In this document: positions 25,022 to 33,833 of the stretch, piece by piece | Position numbering within the stretch: the stretch's first letter is position 1 | How the letters are laid out: every line of letters starts with the position of its first letter | The notes under the pieces: model-generated | Database searches by the model: none | Seen by the model: the letters and a program-made list of their open reading frames with translations, nothing else | What the model was told of the DNA's origin: nothing | Source of the DNA: Actinomycetota bacterium | GTDB lineage: Bacteria; Actinomycetota; Thermoleophilia; Solirubrobacterales; JACPNS01 | Reading direction: 5' to 3' | NCBI GenBank assembly: GCA_016219715.1 | Contig: JACRKX010000056.1 | Span: 1 to 45,998, forward strand | DNA length: 45,998 bases | Translations under genes and position numbers: made by a program

Positions 25022-25066
25022 AGTACAGAGTTATACATGGTTTTGTGCGATTAGAGGCATGGTGCG

Positions 25067-26044
25067 TCACGGAGTGGTTGGCGTCTGCTGCACTGGCGTC
25101 TGCTGGGGTGCCGGTTGCGCGACAGGCGGAGCCTGCGTTGCTGGAGCTTGCGTAACCGGTCCCGTCGCGCCCATCGCCACCGTCGATCCGGCGTTTGCCG
25201 CCGGGTCGTTCTGCAACGACTCTTCGAGCGCGGGCTTCTGGGTGACAGGCGCGGAGCCAAGTCCGCCGACCGCCGGACGATCGGGTACGCGCAGGTCGAT
25301 GTACCCGGCGCCCTTGGACGCCGGAGAGGCCAGCACCGCCGCCGCGGCCACCCACTTCGCCGCGGAGTCCGCGGCGGTTCCGAAGCGCAGCTTCACGCCT
25401 TTCTCGAGCGTCAGCACGAGGCCGCGCTTCTGCCACTCGACCTTCTTTACGCGCCGCAGCAATACGTCGGGCGCCGCACCAAGCACGCTGAGCGCCTGTT
25501 TGGTCTTTACGTCGGTGATGTGATCGCCGCTGATCAGTCCGCCCGCGTCGATGCGTGGAAGCGAGCTGAGTTGGCGAGAGCTTTCGAGCACGAGCCCATC
25601 CCCGGTCACCGCGACCACTCGCGCGCCGGCCTTCACCGCCGCGACCGGGCGGCGAACGTCGACGAAGACGGTCAGCGCATGCGGGTAGTCGGCCTCCACA
25701 CGCAGGCCGGCGACGTCGAGGTACTGCCCGACGGCCGCCGCCAAGTCCTCCTCGGAGGCGTTCATCGTCGTCATCGTCCTGGCTTCCGCGACAACGGCCT
25801 TGCGCGCGCCCTTGTCGTAGTAGCCGTCGAGACCGACGACGCGCACCTGCTCGACGGCCACGAGACCGGAGTTGCGCACCAGCATCCATGCGCCGGCCAG
25901 CATCAAGACCACGCCCAGCGCGATCAGGGCGATCGTCGACCGGCTCGGACGCCACTTGCGGACGTTCGCAACCTTCACCGCCCCGCGCAGCGTGAACGAA
26001 CTCGTCGAGCGCGCAAACGCCCCTGTGACGCCTGCCAGCTCCAT
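25067..26044 (-). CDS. ftsQ: Cell division protein FtsQ/DivIB
   Basis: FtsQ is a bitopic membrane protein that recruits FtsL/FtsB to the divisome. The protein is 325 residues from ATG 26044, chosen because it overlaps the murB stop as TGATG. A basic cytoplasmic tail (about 1-40) precedes one transmembrane helix (STIALIALGVVLMLAGAWML, about 38-57). A POTRA domain follows (VEQVRVVGLDGYYDKGARKAVV), then the beta domain (LEKGVKLRFGTAADSAAKW). The last 75 residues are Pro/Gln/Thr/Ala-rich and probably disordered. A 168-base spacer to ftsZ follows. Confidence 0.92.
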   Translation of the reverse strand: MELAGVTGAFARSTSSFTLRGAVKVANVRKWRPSRSTIALIALGVVLMLAGAWMLVRNSGLVAVEQVRVVGLDGYYDKGARKAVVAEARTMTTMNASEEDLAAAVGQYLDVAGLRVEADYPHALTVFVDVRRPVAAVKAGARVVAVTGDGLVLESSRQLSSLPRIDAGGLISGDHITDVKTKQALSVLGAAPDVLLRRVKKVEWQKRGLVLTLEKGVKLRFGTAADSAAKWVAAAAVLASPASKGAGYIDLRVPDRPAVGGLGSAPVTQKPALEESLQNDPAANAGSTVAMGATGPVTQAPATQAPPVAQPAPQQTPVQQTPTTP

Positions 26045-26964
26045 CAGACAGCGCCCCACAGCGACTGATCGACTTCGCCTAGCACCTGAACCTCCGTCTC
26101 GAGCACGATGCCGGTCAGATCGCCAACGCGGCGACGACCCTCGGCGATCAGTCCGACAACGTCGGCGGTGGTCGCCGCGCCACGGTTCTCGACGAAGTTG
26201 GCGTGCTTGGGTGAGAAGCGGGCACCGCCGTGCTCTAGCCCCTTGCAGCCGGCGGCCTCCAGCAACTGGCCGGCCGTGCGCCCCTCAGCGCGCGGGTCGT
26301 CGGGGTTTTTGAACGTGGAACCGAAAGTCTTGATGCCAGAGGGCTGCGCGGCCTTGCGCCGGTCACGCATCGAAGCGAGATTCGCCTTGATCGCACCGCT
26401 GTCGCCCGGCCGCAGGCCGAACTGTGCACGCGTAACGACCTGGTAGCCCGCCACGTTGCTTCTGCGGTAGGCGAACTCGAACCGCTCGGGTGCCCGACGT
26501 TCGACGCCGTCTGGCGTGGCGACCTCGCCCCATTCGAGCACGCTCGCGAGCTCGCCGCCGTATGCGTTGGCATTCATGCGGATCGCGCCACCGACGGTCC
26601 CGGGGATGTTCACACCGAACTCGAGACCGGCCAGTCCCGCTTCGGCGCTGCGAGCGGCGACCCGTGGCAGGCGCGCGCCGCCGCCGCAGAGCAGCGTGGA
26701 GCCGTCGAAGTGAAGTTCGGTGAGGTGTCCGTCGAGTTTGATGGCCAATCCCTTGAAGCCGGTGTCAGCTATCAGTAGGTTCGATCCCGAGCCGATCACC
26801 CCTACCGGCAGACTGGCCGATTGCGCCCAGGCGAGCAGCTCGACGACCCTGCCGGCCGATCGCGGGCGGGCGAAGTAGTCGGCCGACCCGCCGGTGCGAA
26901 TCGTCGTCAGACGCGCGAGGGGAGCATCGCGCTCGACACCATCGGGAGGCCGCGCCGTGCTCAC
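26044..26964 (-). CDS. murB: UDP-N-acetylenolpyruvoylglucosamine reductase
   Basis: This flavoenzyme reduces the enolpyruvyl group to make UDP-MurNAc. The protein is 306 residues. LTTIRTGGSADYFARP opens it, VGVIGSGSNLLIADTGF is the FAD-binding motif, and LEFGVNIPGTVGGAIRMNANAYG is the active-site loop. GSTFKNPDDPRAEGRTAGQLLEAAG has the catalytic Ser region and HANFVENRGAATTADV the C-terminal motif. The start is GTG, overlapping the murC stop as GTGA. ftsQ follows with a TGATG overlap. Confidence 0.97.
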   Translation of the reverse strand: MSTARPPDGVERDAPLARLTTIRTGGSADYFARPRSAGRVVELLAWAQSASLPVGVIGSGSNLLIADTGFKGLAIKLDGHLTELHFDGSTLLCGGGARLPRVAARSAEAGLAGLEFGVNIPGTVGGAIRMNANAYGGELASVLEWGEVATPDGVERRAPERFEFAYRRSNVAGYQVVTRAQFGLRPGDSGAIKANLASMRDRRKAAQPSGIKTFGSTFKNPDDPRAEGRTAGQLLEAAGCKGLEHGGARFSPKHANFVENRGAATTADVVGLIAEGRRRVGDLTGIVLETEVQVLGEVDQSLWGAV

Positions 26965-28358
26965 TTCGCCACCAGTCCGCGACCGAGCGATGTGATGTCG
27001 CCCGCTCCGATCGTGATGCAGAGATCTCCGGCGGCAAGCTCGCGCTGAAGCGCGGCGGCCGCGTCGGCGTGCGATGGCTGCCAGAGCACGCGCATGCCCG
27101 GACGGGCGTCCGCCGTGGCAGTGGCAACCATCCAGCCGCTTACGCCGGGGTAGTCGTGTCCCGACTCGCGCGCTGCGTACACGTCCATCACGATCGCGAC
27201 ATCGGCCAGTGCCAGGGCTTCGCCGAAGCGCCGTGCCAGCGACTGCGTGCGCGAATAGAGATGCGGCTGGAAGACCGCGACAACCCGCCCGCCCGCGGCG
27301 GCCTCTCGCGCGGTCTTCAGCGCCGCCTCGACCTCGGTCGGGTGATGCGCGTAGTCGTCATATAGAGCCGCGCCGTGCGACGTGAGCCCGAGCGCTTCGA
27401 AACGGCGAGCGACACCCTTGAAGCTCGCGAGCGCGGAGACGGCCGCAGGCAGCTCGACGCCGCATGCCATGAGCGCGGCGAGTGCCGCCAGGGCGTTCAA
27501 GACGTTGTGGTCGCCACGCACGCCAAGCGCGACCGGCACAGTTCCACCAGGATGGCGAAGAGTGAATGAGGTGCCAGCCGCCGGGTCGGCAGGGGTTCGC
27601 AGGTCGCTTGCCACGAGGTCGCCCGGCGCGGCTTCGCCGGCGCCCTCGATCGCGAAACCGGTCGCACGAGCAGGAACCGTCAGCTCCGCAAGGCGTGGCT
27701 GCCCGCGCCAGATCACGACGTGACCGGCCGGGGCGGTGAACTGCGAAAACGCCGCAAACAGCTCGTCGATTCCGCCTCCCCAGGTGCTGTGATGGTCGAG
27801 TTCGACGTTGGTGACCACCGCGACCTCCGGCGAGAGCTTCAGGAACGACCCGTCCGACTCGTCGGCCTCGACCACGACGATCTCACCGGCACCCCAGCGC
27901 GCGTTCGTGACCTCGCCGCCGACGTTCACCTCGCCGCCGACGAAGAACGATGGCTCGCCACCGGTCTCGGCGAGCATGTGGGCGATCATCGCCGTCGTGG
28001 TCGTCTTGCCGTGCGTGCCGGCCACAGCGATGCAGTGCGGCTTGACGGCCACCAGTTCGCCGAGCAGGTCGCTGCGGTGGCTCACCGTCAAGCCAAGCTC
28101 GCGGGCGCGGAGCAGCTCAGGGTTGGAGTCTTCGATCGCGGTCGATACGACCACTTCGACCCCGGCGGGAAGGTTCGCGCCGTCATGGCCGATCGCAACG
28201 CTCACCCCGGCGGCCGCGAGCCGATCGGTGTAGGTGGAGCTCGCGCGGTCTGAACCGCTGACGGCGGCGCCCAGCTCGTGCGCGACCAGCGCCAGCCCGC
28301 TCATGCCGGCGCCACCGATCCCGATCAAGTGGATCTTGCGGCCTTCGAAAGGACTCAT
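26961..28358 (-). CDS. murC: UDP-N-acetylmuramate--L-alanine ligase
   Basis: This ATP-dependent enzyme adds L-Ala to UDP-MurNAc. The protein is 465 residues. IHLIGIGGAGMSGLALVA is the UDP-binding N-domain and VAGTHGKTTTTAMIAHML the ATP loop. VVEADESDGSFLKL and TNVELDHHSTWGG are typical, and YDDYAHHPTEVEAALKTAR is the C-terminal domain motif. The start is ATG, overlapping the murG stop (ATGA). murB follows with GTGA. Confidence 0.97.
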   Translation of the reverse strand: MSPFEGRKIHLIGIGGAGMSGLALVAHELGAAVSGSDRASSTYTDRLAAAGVSVAIGHDGANLPAGVEVVVSTAIEDSNPELLRARELGLTVSHRSDLLGELVAVKPHCIAVAGTHGKTTTTAMIAHMLAETGGEPSFFVGGEVNVGGEVTNARWGAGEIVVVEADESDGSFLKLSPEVAVVTNVELDHHSTWGGGIDELFAAFSQFTAPAGHVVIWRGQPRLAELTVPARATGFAIEGAGEAAPGDLVASDLRTPADPAAGTSFTLRHPGGTVPVALGVRGDHNVLNALAALAALMACGVELPAAVSALASFKGVARRFEALGLTSHGAALYDDYAHHPTEVEAALKTAREAAAGGRVVAVFQPHLYSRTQSLARRFGEALALADVAIVMDVYAARESGHDYPGVSGWMVATATADARPGMRVLWQPSHADAAAALQRELAAGDLCITIGAGDITSLGRGLVAK

Positions 28359-29455
28359 GCCGCCTCCCCCGCCGCGTCCGCCAGCTCGTCGGCGATCCGT
28401 TCGGCGGCGTCGGGCATTGCCAATCGCAGGGCCGCCTCGCGCATCGCCGCAAGGCGCCCGGGATCGGCGATCAGTTCGTCGACCTGCCCGCGCAGGCGCT
28501 CGCCGGTCAGCTCTTCATCGCGCAACATCAGCGCGGCCCCGCCATCGACCAGCCAGGCGGCGTTCTTGGCCTGGTGGTCGGCCGTGGCGTACGGATAGGG
28601 CACGAGGATCGACGGCAGCCCGGCGGCCGCCAGCTCGAAGATCGAACCCCCGGCGCGACAGAAGGACAGGTCGGCCGCCGCCAGCGCGATGTCGAAATCG
28701 TTGGTGTAGTCGAACAGCCTGAAGCGCGCATGGGCGGCGGCGTCGGCGAGCGCCGGCTTGGAGTCGAGGATCTCGCGCGTCGCCGAGAAGTCGCCGCGCC
28801 CGGTCAGGTGCATCACGCAAAGCCCTTCCGGCACACCGCTCTGAAACGCATCGAGCGTGGCGCGGTTCAGCGATCGGGCGCCGAGCGAACCGCCGAAGAC
28901 CAGCAGGCAGAGCCCTTCGGCCGGCAGACCGAAGTGCGCGCGTGCCGCGGCGCGATCGATTCCGGAACGCCGTGGGGCGATCGGGCGCCCGGTCACCAGG
29001 TACTTCGGAGCGTCGTGATCCGGAATCGCGAACGCCAGGCAGACGCGCCGCGCAAGCGGCGCGAGCATGCGGTTGGCAACGCCGAGGTGAGCGTCCGCCT
29101 CGGTGACGACCAGCGGCAGGCGCAGCGTCCAGGCCGCAACGCCGGCCGGCCCCGAAACGTAGCCCCCGCCGGCCATCACCGCGTCGACGCCTTCGCGCTT
29201 GAGCAGCCGGCGCGCGGCACCGACGCCGCGCAGCGCCAGCCACACGGCGCGCAGCGCCTTCAAGGGGTTCTTGCGGTCGAGGCCCGCCAGTTTCAACTGA
29301 TGGAACTCGAAACCCGCGGCGGGCACGAGTTCGGCCTCGGCCCGCTCGCCGCCGATGAAGATCACCTCGGCGCCGCGTTTGCGCAGCGCCTCAGCGACTG
29401 CCAGAGCCGGGACGGCGTGTCCTGCCGTTCCCCCCGCCGCGATTGCGACTCTCAT
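28355..29455 (-). CDS. murG: Undecaprenyldiphospho-muramoylpentapeptide beta-N-acetylglucosaminyltransferase
   Basis: MurG adds GlcNAc to lipid I to form lipid II at the inner membrane face. The protein is 366 residues from ATG 29455, which gives the canonical MRVAIAAGGTAGHAVPALAVAEAL. The upstream extension lies in the ftsW tail and was rejected. GGYVSGPAGVAAWTLRLPLVVTEADAHLGVANRML carries the acceptor region (DAHLG replaces the common QNAVPG-like text). FGGSLGARSLN and CRAGGSIFELAAAGLPSILVPYPYATADHQAKNA bind UDP-GlcNAc. It overlaps ftsW by 65 bases and murC by four. Confidence 0.95.
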   Translation of the reverse strand: MRVAIAAGGTAGHAVPALAVAEALRKRGAEVIFIGGERAEAELVPAAGFEFHQLKLAGLDRKNPLKALRAVWLALRGVGAARRLLKREGVDAVMAGGGYVSGPAGVAAWTLRLPLVVTEADAHLGVANRMLAPLARRVCLAFAIPDHDAPKYLVTGRPIAPRRSGIDRAAARAHFGLPAEGLCLLVFGGSLGARSLNRATLDAFQSGVPEGLCVMHLTGRGDFSATREILDSKPALADAAAHARFRLFDYTNDFDIALAAADLSFCRAGGSIFELAAAGLPSILVPYPYATADHQAKNAAWLVDGGAALMLRDEELTGERLRGQVDELIADPGRLAAMREAALRLAMPDAAERIADELADAAGEAA

Positions 29456-30785
29456 AGTGACCCCGCGATCGTCGCGCAGTGATTTCGGGCGCGGAGCCGG
29501 CGCCTCCGGCCGCGGCGGCCCGCTCGGCTTCGTGCCGGCGCCGCCGGTGCTCGGCCTGCGCTCCGCCATCGATCACACGCACGCGTGCCGTGTGCCGGCC
29601 GCTCGCGACGTTGACCAGCAGACCCATCGCCGCGAGCATCACGACGAGGTTGCTGGCGCCATAAGAGATGAATGGCAGCGGCACGCCCGTCAGCGGCGCC
29701 ATCCCGAGCACGGCGAAGAAGTTCAGCAGCGCCTGGCACGCGACCAGCGACGAAACGCCGATCGCCAGCAGACGCGCGTATGCGTCGCGGCTGTTGCGCG
29801 CTGCCCGCAGTCCCGTCATGATCAGGGCGAAGTAGAGCGCCGCCAGTCCGGCGATGCCCATCAACCCGAGTTCCTCGCCGATCACCGCAAGAATCATGTC
29901 GGTGTGGGCTTCGGGCAGGTAGAACACCTTCTGAACCGATTCGCCCAGCCCGACGCCAAAGAATCCACCCGATCCGAACGCCATCCGCGCCTGTTCGGTC
30001 TGAAAACCGATGCCCGTCGGGTCGTGCCCCGGGTTGAGGAAAGCCGTCAGCCGCGCCACCCGGTATGGCTCGATCAAGCTGAAGATCAGCACCAGGACGG
30101 CAAGCGCACCGGCGACCTTCGCCAGGTCCTTGATCTGCGCGCCCGAGGCCACGAGGATCGTGCCGATCGTCGCGCAGATCACCAGGTCGGTGCCCAGGTC
30201 GGGCTGAAGCGCGATCAGCAGCGCCGCCGCGCCAACCACGTAGAACAGCGGGTTGGCCATCGACTTGAGGTTCCGCACGCGATTCGGATCGGAGGCGACG
30301 AGCATCGCCACATACAAAACCAGCGCGAACTTCATCACTTCGGAGGGCTGGAAGCGAGCGATGCCCGGCCCGATCCAGCGGCGCGCGCCGTTGACCTCGG
30401 CACCGATCCCGGGCAGCAGCACGAGCAGAAGCAGCACGAACGAACCGCCGACCAGCGCCGGCGTCAGCCGGCGCAGCTGATTGAGGTCGATGCGCGACGT
30501 GAAGCGCATCGCGACCAGGCCGAGCGCGCCAAGCACCAGATAGCGCTTCAGGTAACCGAGCGGATCGCCGTCGGTCGATAGCGCCGAGGTCGCGGAGCTC
30601 GCCGAGTAGACCATCACCGCGCCGGCCGCGAAGAGCGCGATCGTCACGGTCCAGATCAGCGACTGTTCGGGGGTCTGGCCGGCTGAGCTTCCACGCCGCG
30701 AGTCGCGCGCGGAATCGCGCTTCGAGCTTGCTTCGGAGGCGCGCCGCGAGTCGCGTGAAAGTCGTGCGGGCCGGGAAATCTTCAT
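29391..30785 (-). CDS. ftsW: FtsW, septal peptidoglycan glycosyltransferase (SEDS)
   Basis: FtsW is the SEDS polymerase that works with FtsI at the septum. The protein is 464 residues. Residues 1-40 are Arg/Ser-rich and cytoplasmic. About ten transmembrane segments follow, with NGARRWIGPGIARFQPSEVMKFALVLYVA, IALQPDLGTDLVI, PEAHTDMILAVIGEELG and TGVPLPFISYGASNLVVMLAAMGLLVNVAS, all hallmarks of the family. After the last segment a basic tail of about 60 residues rich in Arg, Gly and Ala extends into the first 65 bases of murG. The overlap is longer than any other here. Confidence 0.96.
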   Translation of the reverse strand: MKISRPARLSRDSRRASEASSKRDSARDSRRGSSAGQTPEQSLIWTVTIALFAAGAVMVYSASSATSALSTDGDPLGYLKRYLVLGALGLVAMRFTSRIDLNQLRRLTPALVGGSFVLLLLVLLPGIGAEVNGARRWIGPGIARFQPSEVMKFALVLYVAMLVASDPNRVRNLKSMANPLFYVVGAAALLIALQPDLGTDLVICATIGTILVASGAQIKDLAKVAGALAVLVLIFSLIEPYRVARLTAFLNPGHDPTGIGFQTEQARMAFGSGGFFGVGLGESVQKVFYLPEAHTDMILAVIGEELGLMGIAGLAALYFALIMTGLRAARNSRDAYARLLAIGVSSLVACQALLNFFAVLGMAPLTGVPLPFISYGASNLVVMLAAMGLLVNVASGRHTARVRVIDGGAQAEHRRRRHEAERAAAAGGAGSAPEITARRSRGHYESRNRGGGNGRTRRPGSGSR

Positions 30786-30806
30786 CCCGGCTGATTTCGA
30801 CGGCCA

Positions 30807-32078
30807 TCAGCTCTGACCTGCGCGCACCAGCTCTTTGAAACGGTGTCCACGCGCCTCGTAGTCGCTGAACTGGTCGAAACTGGCGCAAGCGGGAACGAGC
30901 ATCACGGTGTCGCCGGGCGCGGCGGCGGCCCGGGCCGCCTCGAAGGCCGCTTCGAGCGTGCCGCAGTCGTGCAGCGGCGGCCCCGCGCCGGCAAGGTCTT
31001 CGGCCAGCTGCGGGGCCGATTGGCCGATCAAGTACAGGCCGGCGCACGCGCCGGCGACGGCCGGCCGCAATGCGGTGAAGCGCTCACCCTTGAGGCTGCC
31101 GCCGAGAATCGCGTGCACGCCCCCCGAAAACGAACGCAGCGCCACTTGCGCGGCGGCGACGTTGGTGGCCTTGGAGTCGTTTATGTATTCGACGCCTCCG
31201 ATCCTGGCCACGTCTTCCATGCGGTGCTCGACACCTGTGAAATCCGCCAGCGCACGGTCGATCGCGTCTCTGGCCACCCCCATCGCAAGCGCGGCCGCGG
31301 TCGCGGCGGCTGCGTTCTCGCGATTGTGCTCGCCGCGCATCGCCAGTGAGGCGGGATCGATCGCGGCTGGGTCGGCCATCACGCGGTCTGCCGCCCCGGG
31401 AACGTCGAAGTCGATCGTCGGACCGATCACCGCCGTATCGCCAGGCTGTTGACGGGAGAACATCGCCAGCTTGGCGTCGCGATACGCCTCGAGGGTGCCG
31501 TGGCGGTCGATGTGGTCGGGCGCGAGATTCAGCAACACCGCGCACTCAGGCCGGAACTCGATCGTGTCCTCGATCTGAAAGCTCGATGCCTCACAAACGA
31601 CGATCGTGTCGGTGCCGATGTTCCCGACCAGCTCACAGACGGGCGTGCCGACGTTGCCGGCGGTCGCTACCGGCTCGCCGGCTGCGCGAAAGATCGCGCC
31701 CAGCAGCTCGGTGGTGGTGGTCTTGCCGTTCGTGCCGGTCACGGCTATGAAGCGGTTCGGCAGGAACCGCCAGCCCAGCTCCAGCTCACCGAGCACGGTC
31801 TTGCCGGCGGCACGCGCGGCGGCGATCACCGGCGCTTCACTAGGCACGCCCGGACTCTTCACCACCACGGCCGCCGCGTGGAGCAGATCCAGGCCATCGC
31901 TGCCGAGCCGCGCGTCGACGCCGAAGTCGCCAAGCGTGTCGGCGCCGTCGGGATGACCGGAGTCGACACCGACCACCGCATAGCCTCGGCTCGCGAGCAG
32001 CTTCGCGGCCGCCTGGCCCGAGCGCGCGAGGCCGACGACGAGGTACGGTCCGTCGGGAATTTGCGGGCGCACGATCAT
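30807..32078 (-). CDS. murD: UDP-N-acetylmuramoylalanine--D-glutamate ligase
   Basis: This enzyme adds D-Glu to UDP-MurNAc-L-Ala. The protein is 423 residues. YLVVGLARSGQAAAKLLASRG is the N-domain, AVTGTNGKTTTTELLGAIFRAAG the ATP loop and LNLAPDHIDRHGTLEAYRDAKL the central motif. VEYINDSKATNVAAAQVAL and LVPACASFDQFSDYEARGHRF are C-terminal signatures. The start is ATG at 32078. A TAGCGT box at 32093-32088, nine bases before the ATG, may be a -10 giving a nearly leaderless transcript. It is the first gene of the second half of the dcw cluster, divergent from the cotH-like gene, and so needs its own promoter. Confidence 0.97.
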   Translation of the reverse strand: MIVRPQIPDGPYLVVGLARSGQAAAKLLASRGYAVVGVDSGHPDGADTLGDFGVDARLGSDGLDLLHAAAVVVKSPGVPSEAPVIAAARAAGKTVLGELELGWRFLPNRFIAVTGTNGKTTTTELLGAIFRAAGEPVATAGNVGTPVCELVGNIGTDTIVVCEASSFQIEDTIEFRPECAVLLNLAPDHIDRHGTLEAYRDAKLAMFSRQQPGDTAVIGPTIDFDVPGAADRVMADPAAIDPASLAMRGEHNRENAAAATAAALAMGVARDAIDRALADFTGVEHRMEDVARIGGVEYINDSKATNVAAAQVALRSFSGGVHAILGGSLKGERFTALRPAVAGACAGLYLIGQSAPQLAEDLAGAGPPLHDCGTLEAAFEAARAAAAPGDTVMLVPACASFDQFSDYEARGHRFKELVRAGQS

Positions 32079-32119
32079 GCCGGTGCAACGCTAGCCGAGG
32101 GGGCGCCGCGACGGACTCC

Positions 32120-32148
32120 TTGCCAAGCTTCCCCGCCGAACGTATGCT
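32120..32148 (+). promoter_or_regulatory. Promoter of the cotH-like gene
   Basis: TTGCCA (32120-32125), 17 bases, TATGCT (32143-32148), then 12 bases to the ATG. No Shine-Dalgarno sequence is present, so the transcript would be leaderless or have a few leader bases. Confidence 0.6.
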
Positions 32149-32160
32149 TGAAGCCTCGGC

Positions 32161-33738
32161 ATGATCAAGCTCGTCGCCCCCACAACACTGGCCATCCTGG
32201 CCCTGCTCGCGCCTGCCGCGTCGGCAGAGCCATCCGTTCAGGAGCAGGTCTTCGACCCGTCATGCGTCTCGCAGATCGAGCTGACCGCCCCACAGACCTC
32301 GATCGACAATCTGTACGCCGATCCGAAGGGCGCCTATCAACCGGCGACCATGAGCTTCGACATCTGCGGCGCAGGCACTCAGGTATTCGGACCGCTGAAC
32401 GTGACCTTCCGGCTGAAGGGCTCGGGTTCGTTCCGCTCACTCGACGGAAAGGCCGCCTTCAAGGTCAAGATGCCGAGCGGCCAGCGGATCGACGGCCTCA
32501 AGAGCCTGACGCTCAACAACATGGTCCAAGACGACTCGGCGGTCCACGAGATGCTCGCCTATGAGGCATACGGGGCAGCCGGAGTGCCCGGACCGCGCGC
32601 CGGCTACGCAAACGTATCGCTCAACGGAGCCGACTACGGGCTGCACGCCAACGTCGAGACCATCGACGACCGCTTCCTGGCAGCGCACTTCGCCAGCACG
32701 CAGCACCTCTACGAGGCGCCCGACCACCTCTCGGGGCACGTCTCCGCGATCAGCCGTGACGTCGCACCCGACGCCGTCGAGAACTTCCAGGTCGAGCAAG
32801 GCGACGACGACGAGATATCCGACCTCGAGACGCTCGCAGCGGCCACGACGATCGCCGGCGACGACGAGTGGTGGCAGACCTTCCAGCAGCGCTACAACGT
32901 CGACGACGTGCTGAAGTTCTGGGCCACCGCCACGTATCTGGGCGACTCCGACTCGTACGTCAGCTTCGTCAACAACTTCTTCCTGCACAGCGACGCGGGC
33001 TCCGTGTTCACCTTCCTGCCCTGGGGCACGGACAGGTCGTTTGAACAAGACGTGCCGCTCGACCCGCCGCCGGGGGTGCCCACCGACAACGTCGAGGGCA
33101 CGGTCTTCAAGCGCTGCATCGCGCACCCCGGCTGCCGCGCGGCTTACGCCGACGCCCGAGACGACGTGGTCGAGGGCACGATCGCACTAGACCTGGTCGG
33201 CCGCGCCCACCAGCACTACGCGACGATCGCCAGCGCGATCGCGCTTGACCCGCGCAAGGAGATGACGCTCGGCGAACACTGCCACGCCGTCGACGCGACG
33301 ATCGCATTCCTGATCTGGCGCGAGCAGGTTTGGGACGAGGAACTCCGCCGCCCCGGCGCGCCCCCTTCGGCGCAGTCGTCGCAGCGGCTGGATTGCTCGC
33401 AGTACGACCCGCCGGCGCCCGGGCCGGCATCGCCGGACTCGCCGGCTGCCGACGTCACCGCTCCGAAGCTGAAGTCGGTGAGCGTACGGCGCGCCGTGCG
33501 CGCGGGCAGGAAGCGCCGTTACACGCTAAACGTGCGGGCCACCGACGACCACGGCGCCGTCGCCGTGCAGATACGCACGTTCGGTTCGCGAATCCACCGC
33601 CGGCAGATCGACGCCGGTGGACGGGTGACGCTGATCACGGCCGCCACATCGATCCGGCTGCGAGTCGTCGACGGCGCCGGCAACGCCGGCGCATGGACGG
33701 CGATCCGGCTTGACCGTCGAACAACGCCGGTCCGCTGA
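32161..33738 (+). CDS. Secreted CotH-like kinase-fold protein with C-terminal Ig-like domain
   Basis: The protein is 525 residues with a Sec signal peptide (IKLVAPTTLAILALLAPAA, cleavage after ASA about 22). Residues 30 to about 400 match the CotH family, whose Bacillus member is an atypical protein kinase of the spore coat: NVTFRLKGSGSFRSLDGKAAFKVKM, LTLNNMVQDDSAVHEMLAYEAYGAAGVPGPRAGYANVSLNG, YGLHANVETIDDRFL, and FTFLPWGTDRSFEQD. The last is the metal-binding DWD-like box, here WGTD with the first Asp as Gly. A Pro-rich linker leads to a basic beta-sandwich-like domain (APKLKSVSVRRAVRAGRKRRYTL, about 435-525). It is on the opposite strand to the dcw genes around it. Substrate and kinase activity are unknown; it may be a surface or wall protein. 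Confidence 0.85.
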   Translation: MIKLVAPTTLAILALLAPAASAEPSVQEQVFDPSCVSQIELTAPQTSIDNLYADPKGAYQPATMSFDICGAGTQVFGPLNVTFRLKGSGSFRSLDGKAAFKVKMPSGQRIDGLKSLTLNNMVQDDSAVHEMLAYEAYGAAGVPGPRAGYANVSLNGADYGLHANVETIDDRFLAAHFASTQHLYEAPDHLSGHVSAISRDVAPDAVENFQVEQGDDDEISDLETLAAATTIAGDDEWWQTFQQRYNVDDVLKFWATATYLGDSDSYVSFVNNFFLHSDAGSVFTFLPWGTDRSFEQDVPLDPPPGVPTDNVEGTVFKRCIAHPGCRAAYADARDDVVEGTIALDLVGRAHQHYATIASAIALDPRKEMTLGEHCHAVDATIAFLIWREQVWDEELRRPGAPPSAQSSQRLDCSQYDPPAPGPASPDSPAADVTAPKLKSVSVRRAVRAGRKRRYTLNVRATDDHGAVAVQIRTFGSRIHRRQIDAGGRVTLITAATSIRLRVVDGAGNAGAWTAIRLDRRTTPVR

Positions 33739-33833
33739 CCGCCTTCACCTGACGAACCCGAGGCTGAGCGGATCGAGGGCGCGCGAGCAAGAACCGCGGC
33801 ACGATGGCGCGCGCTAGTTGCCAGCGCTGACCT

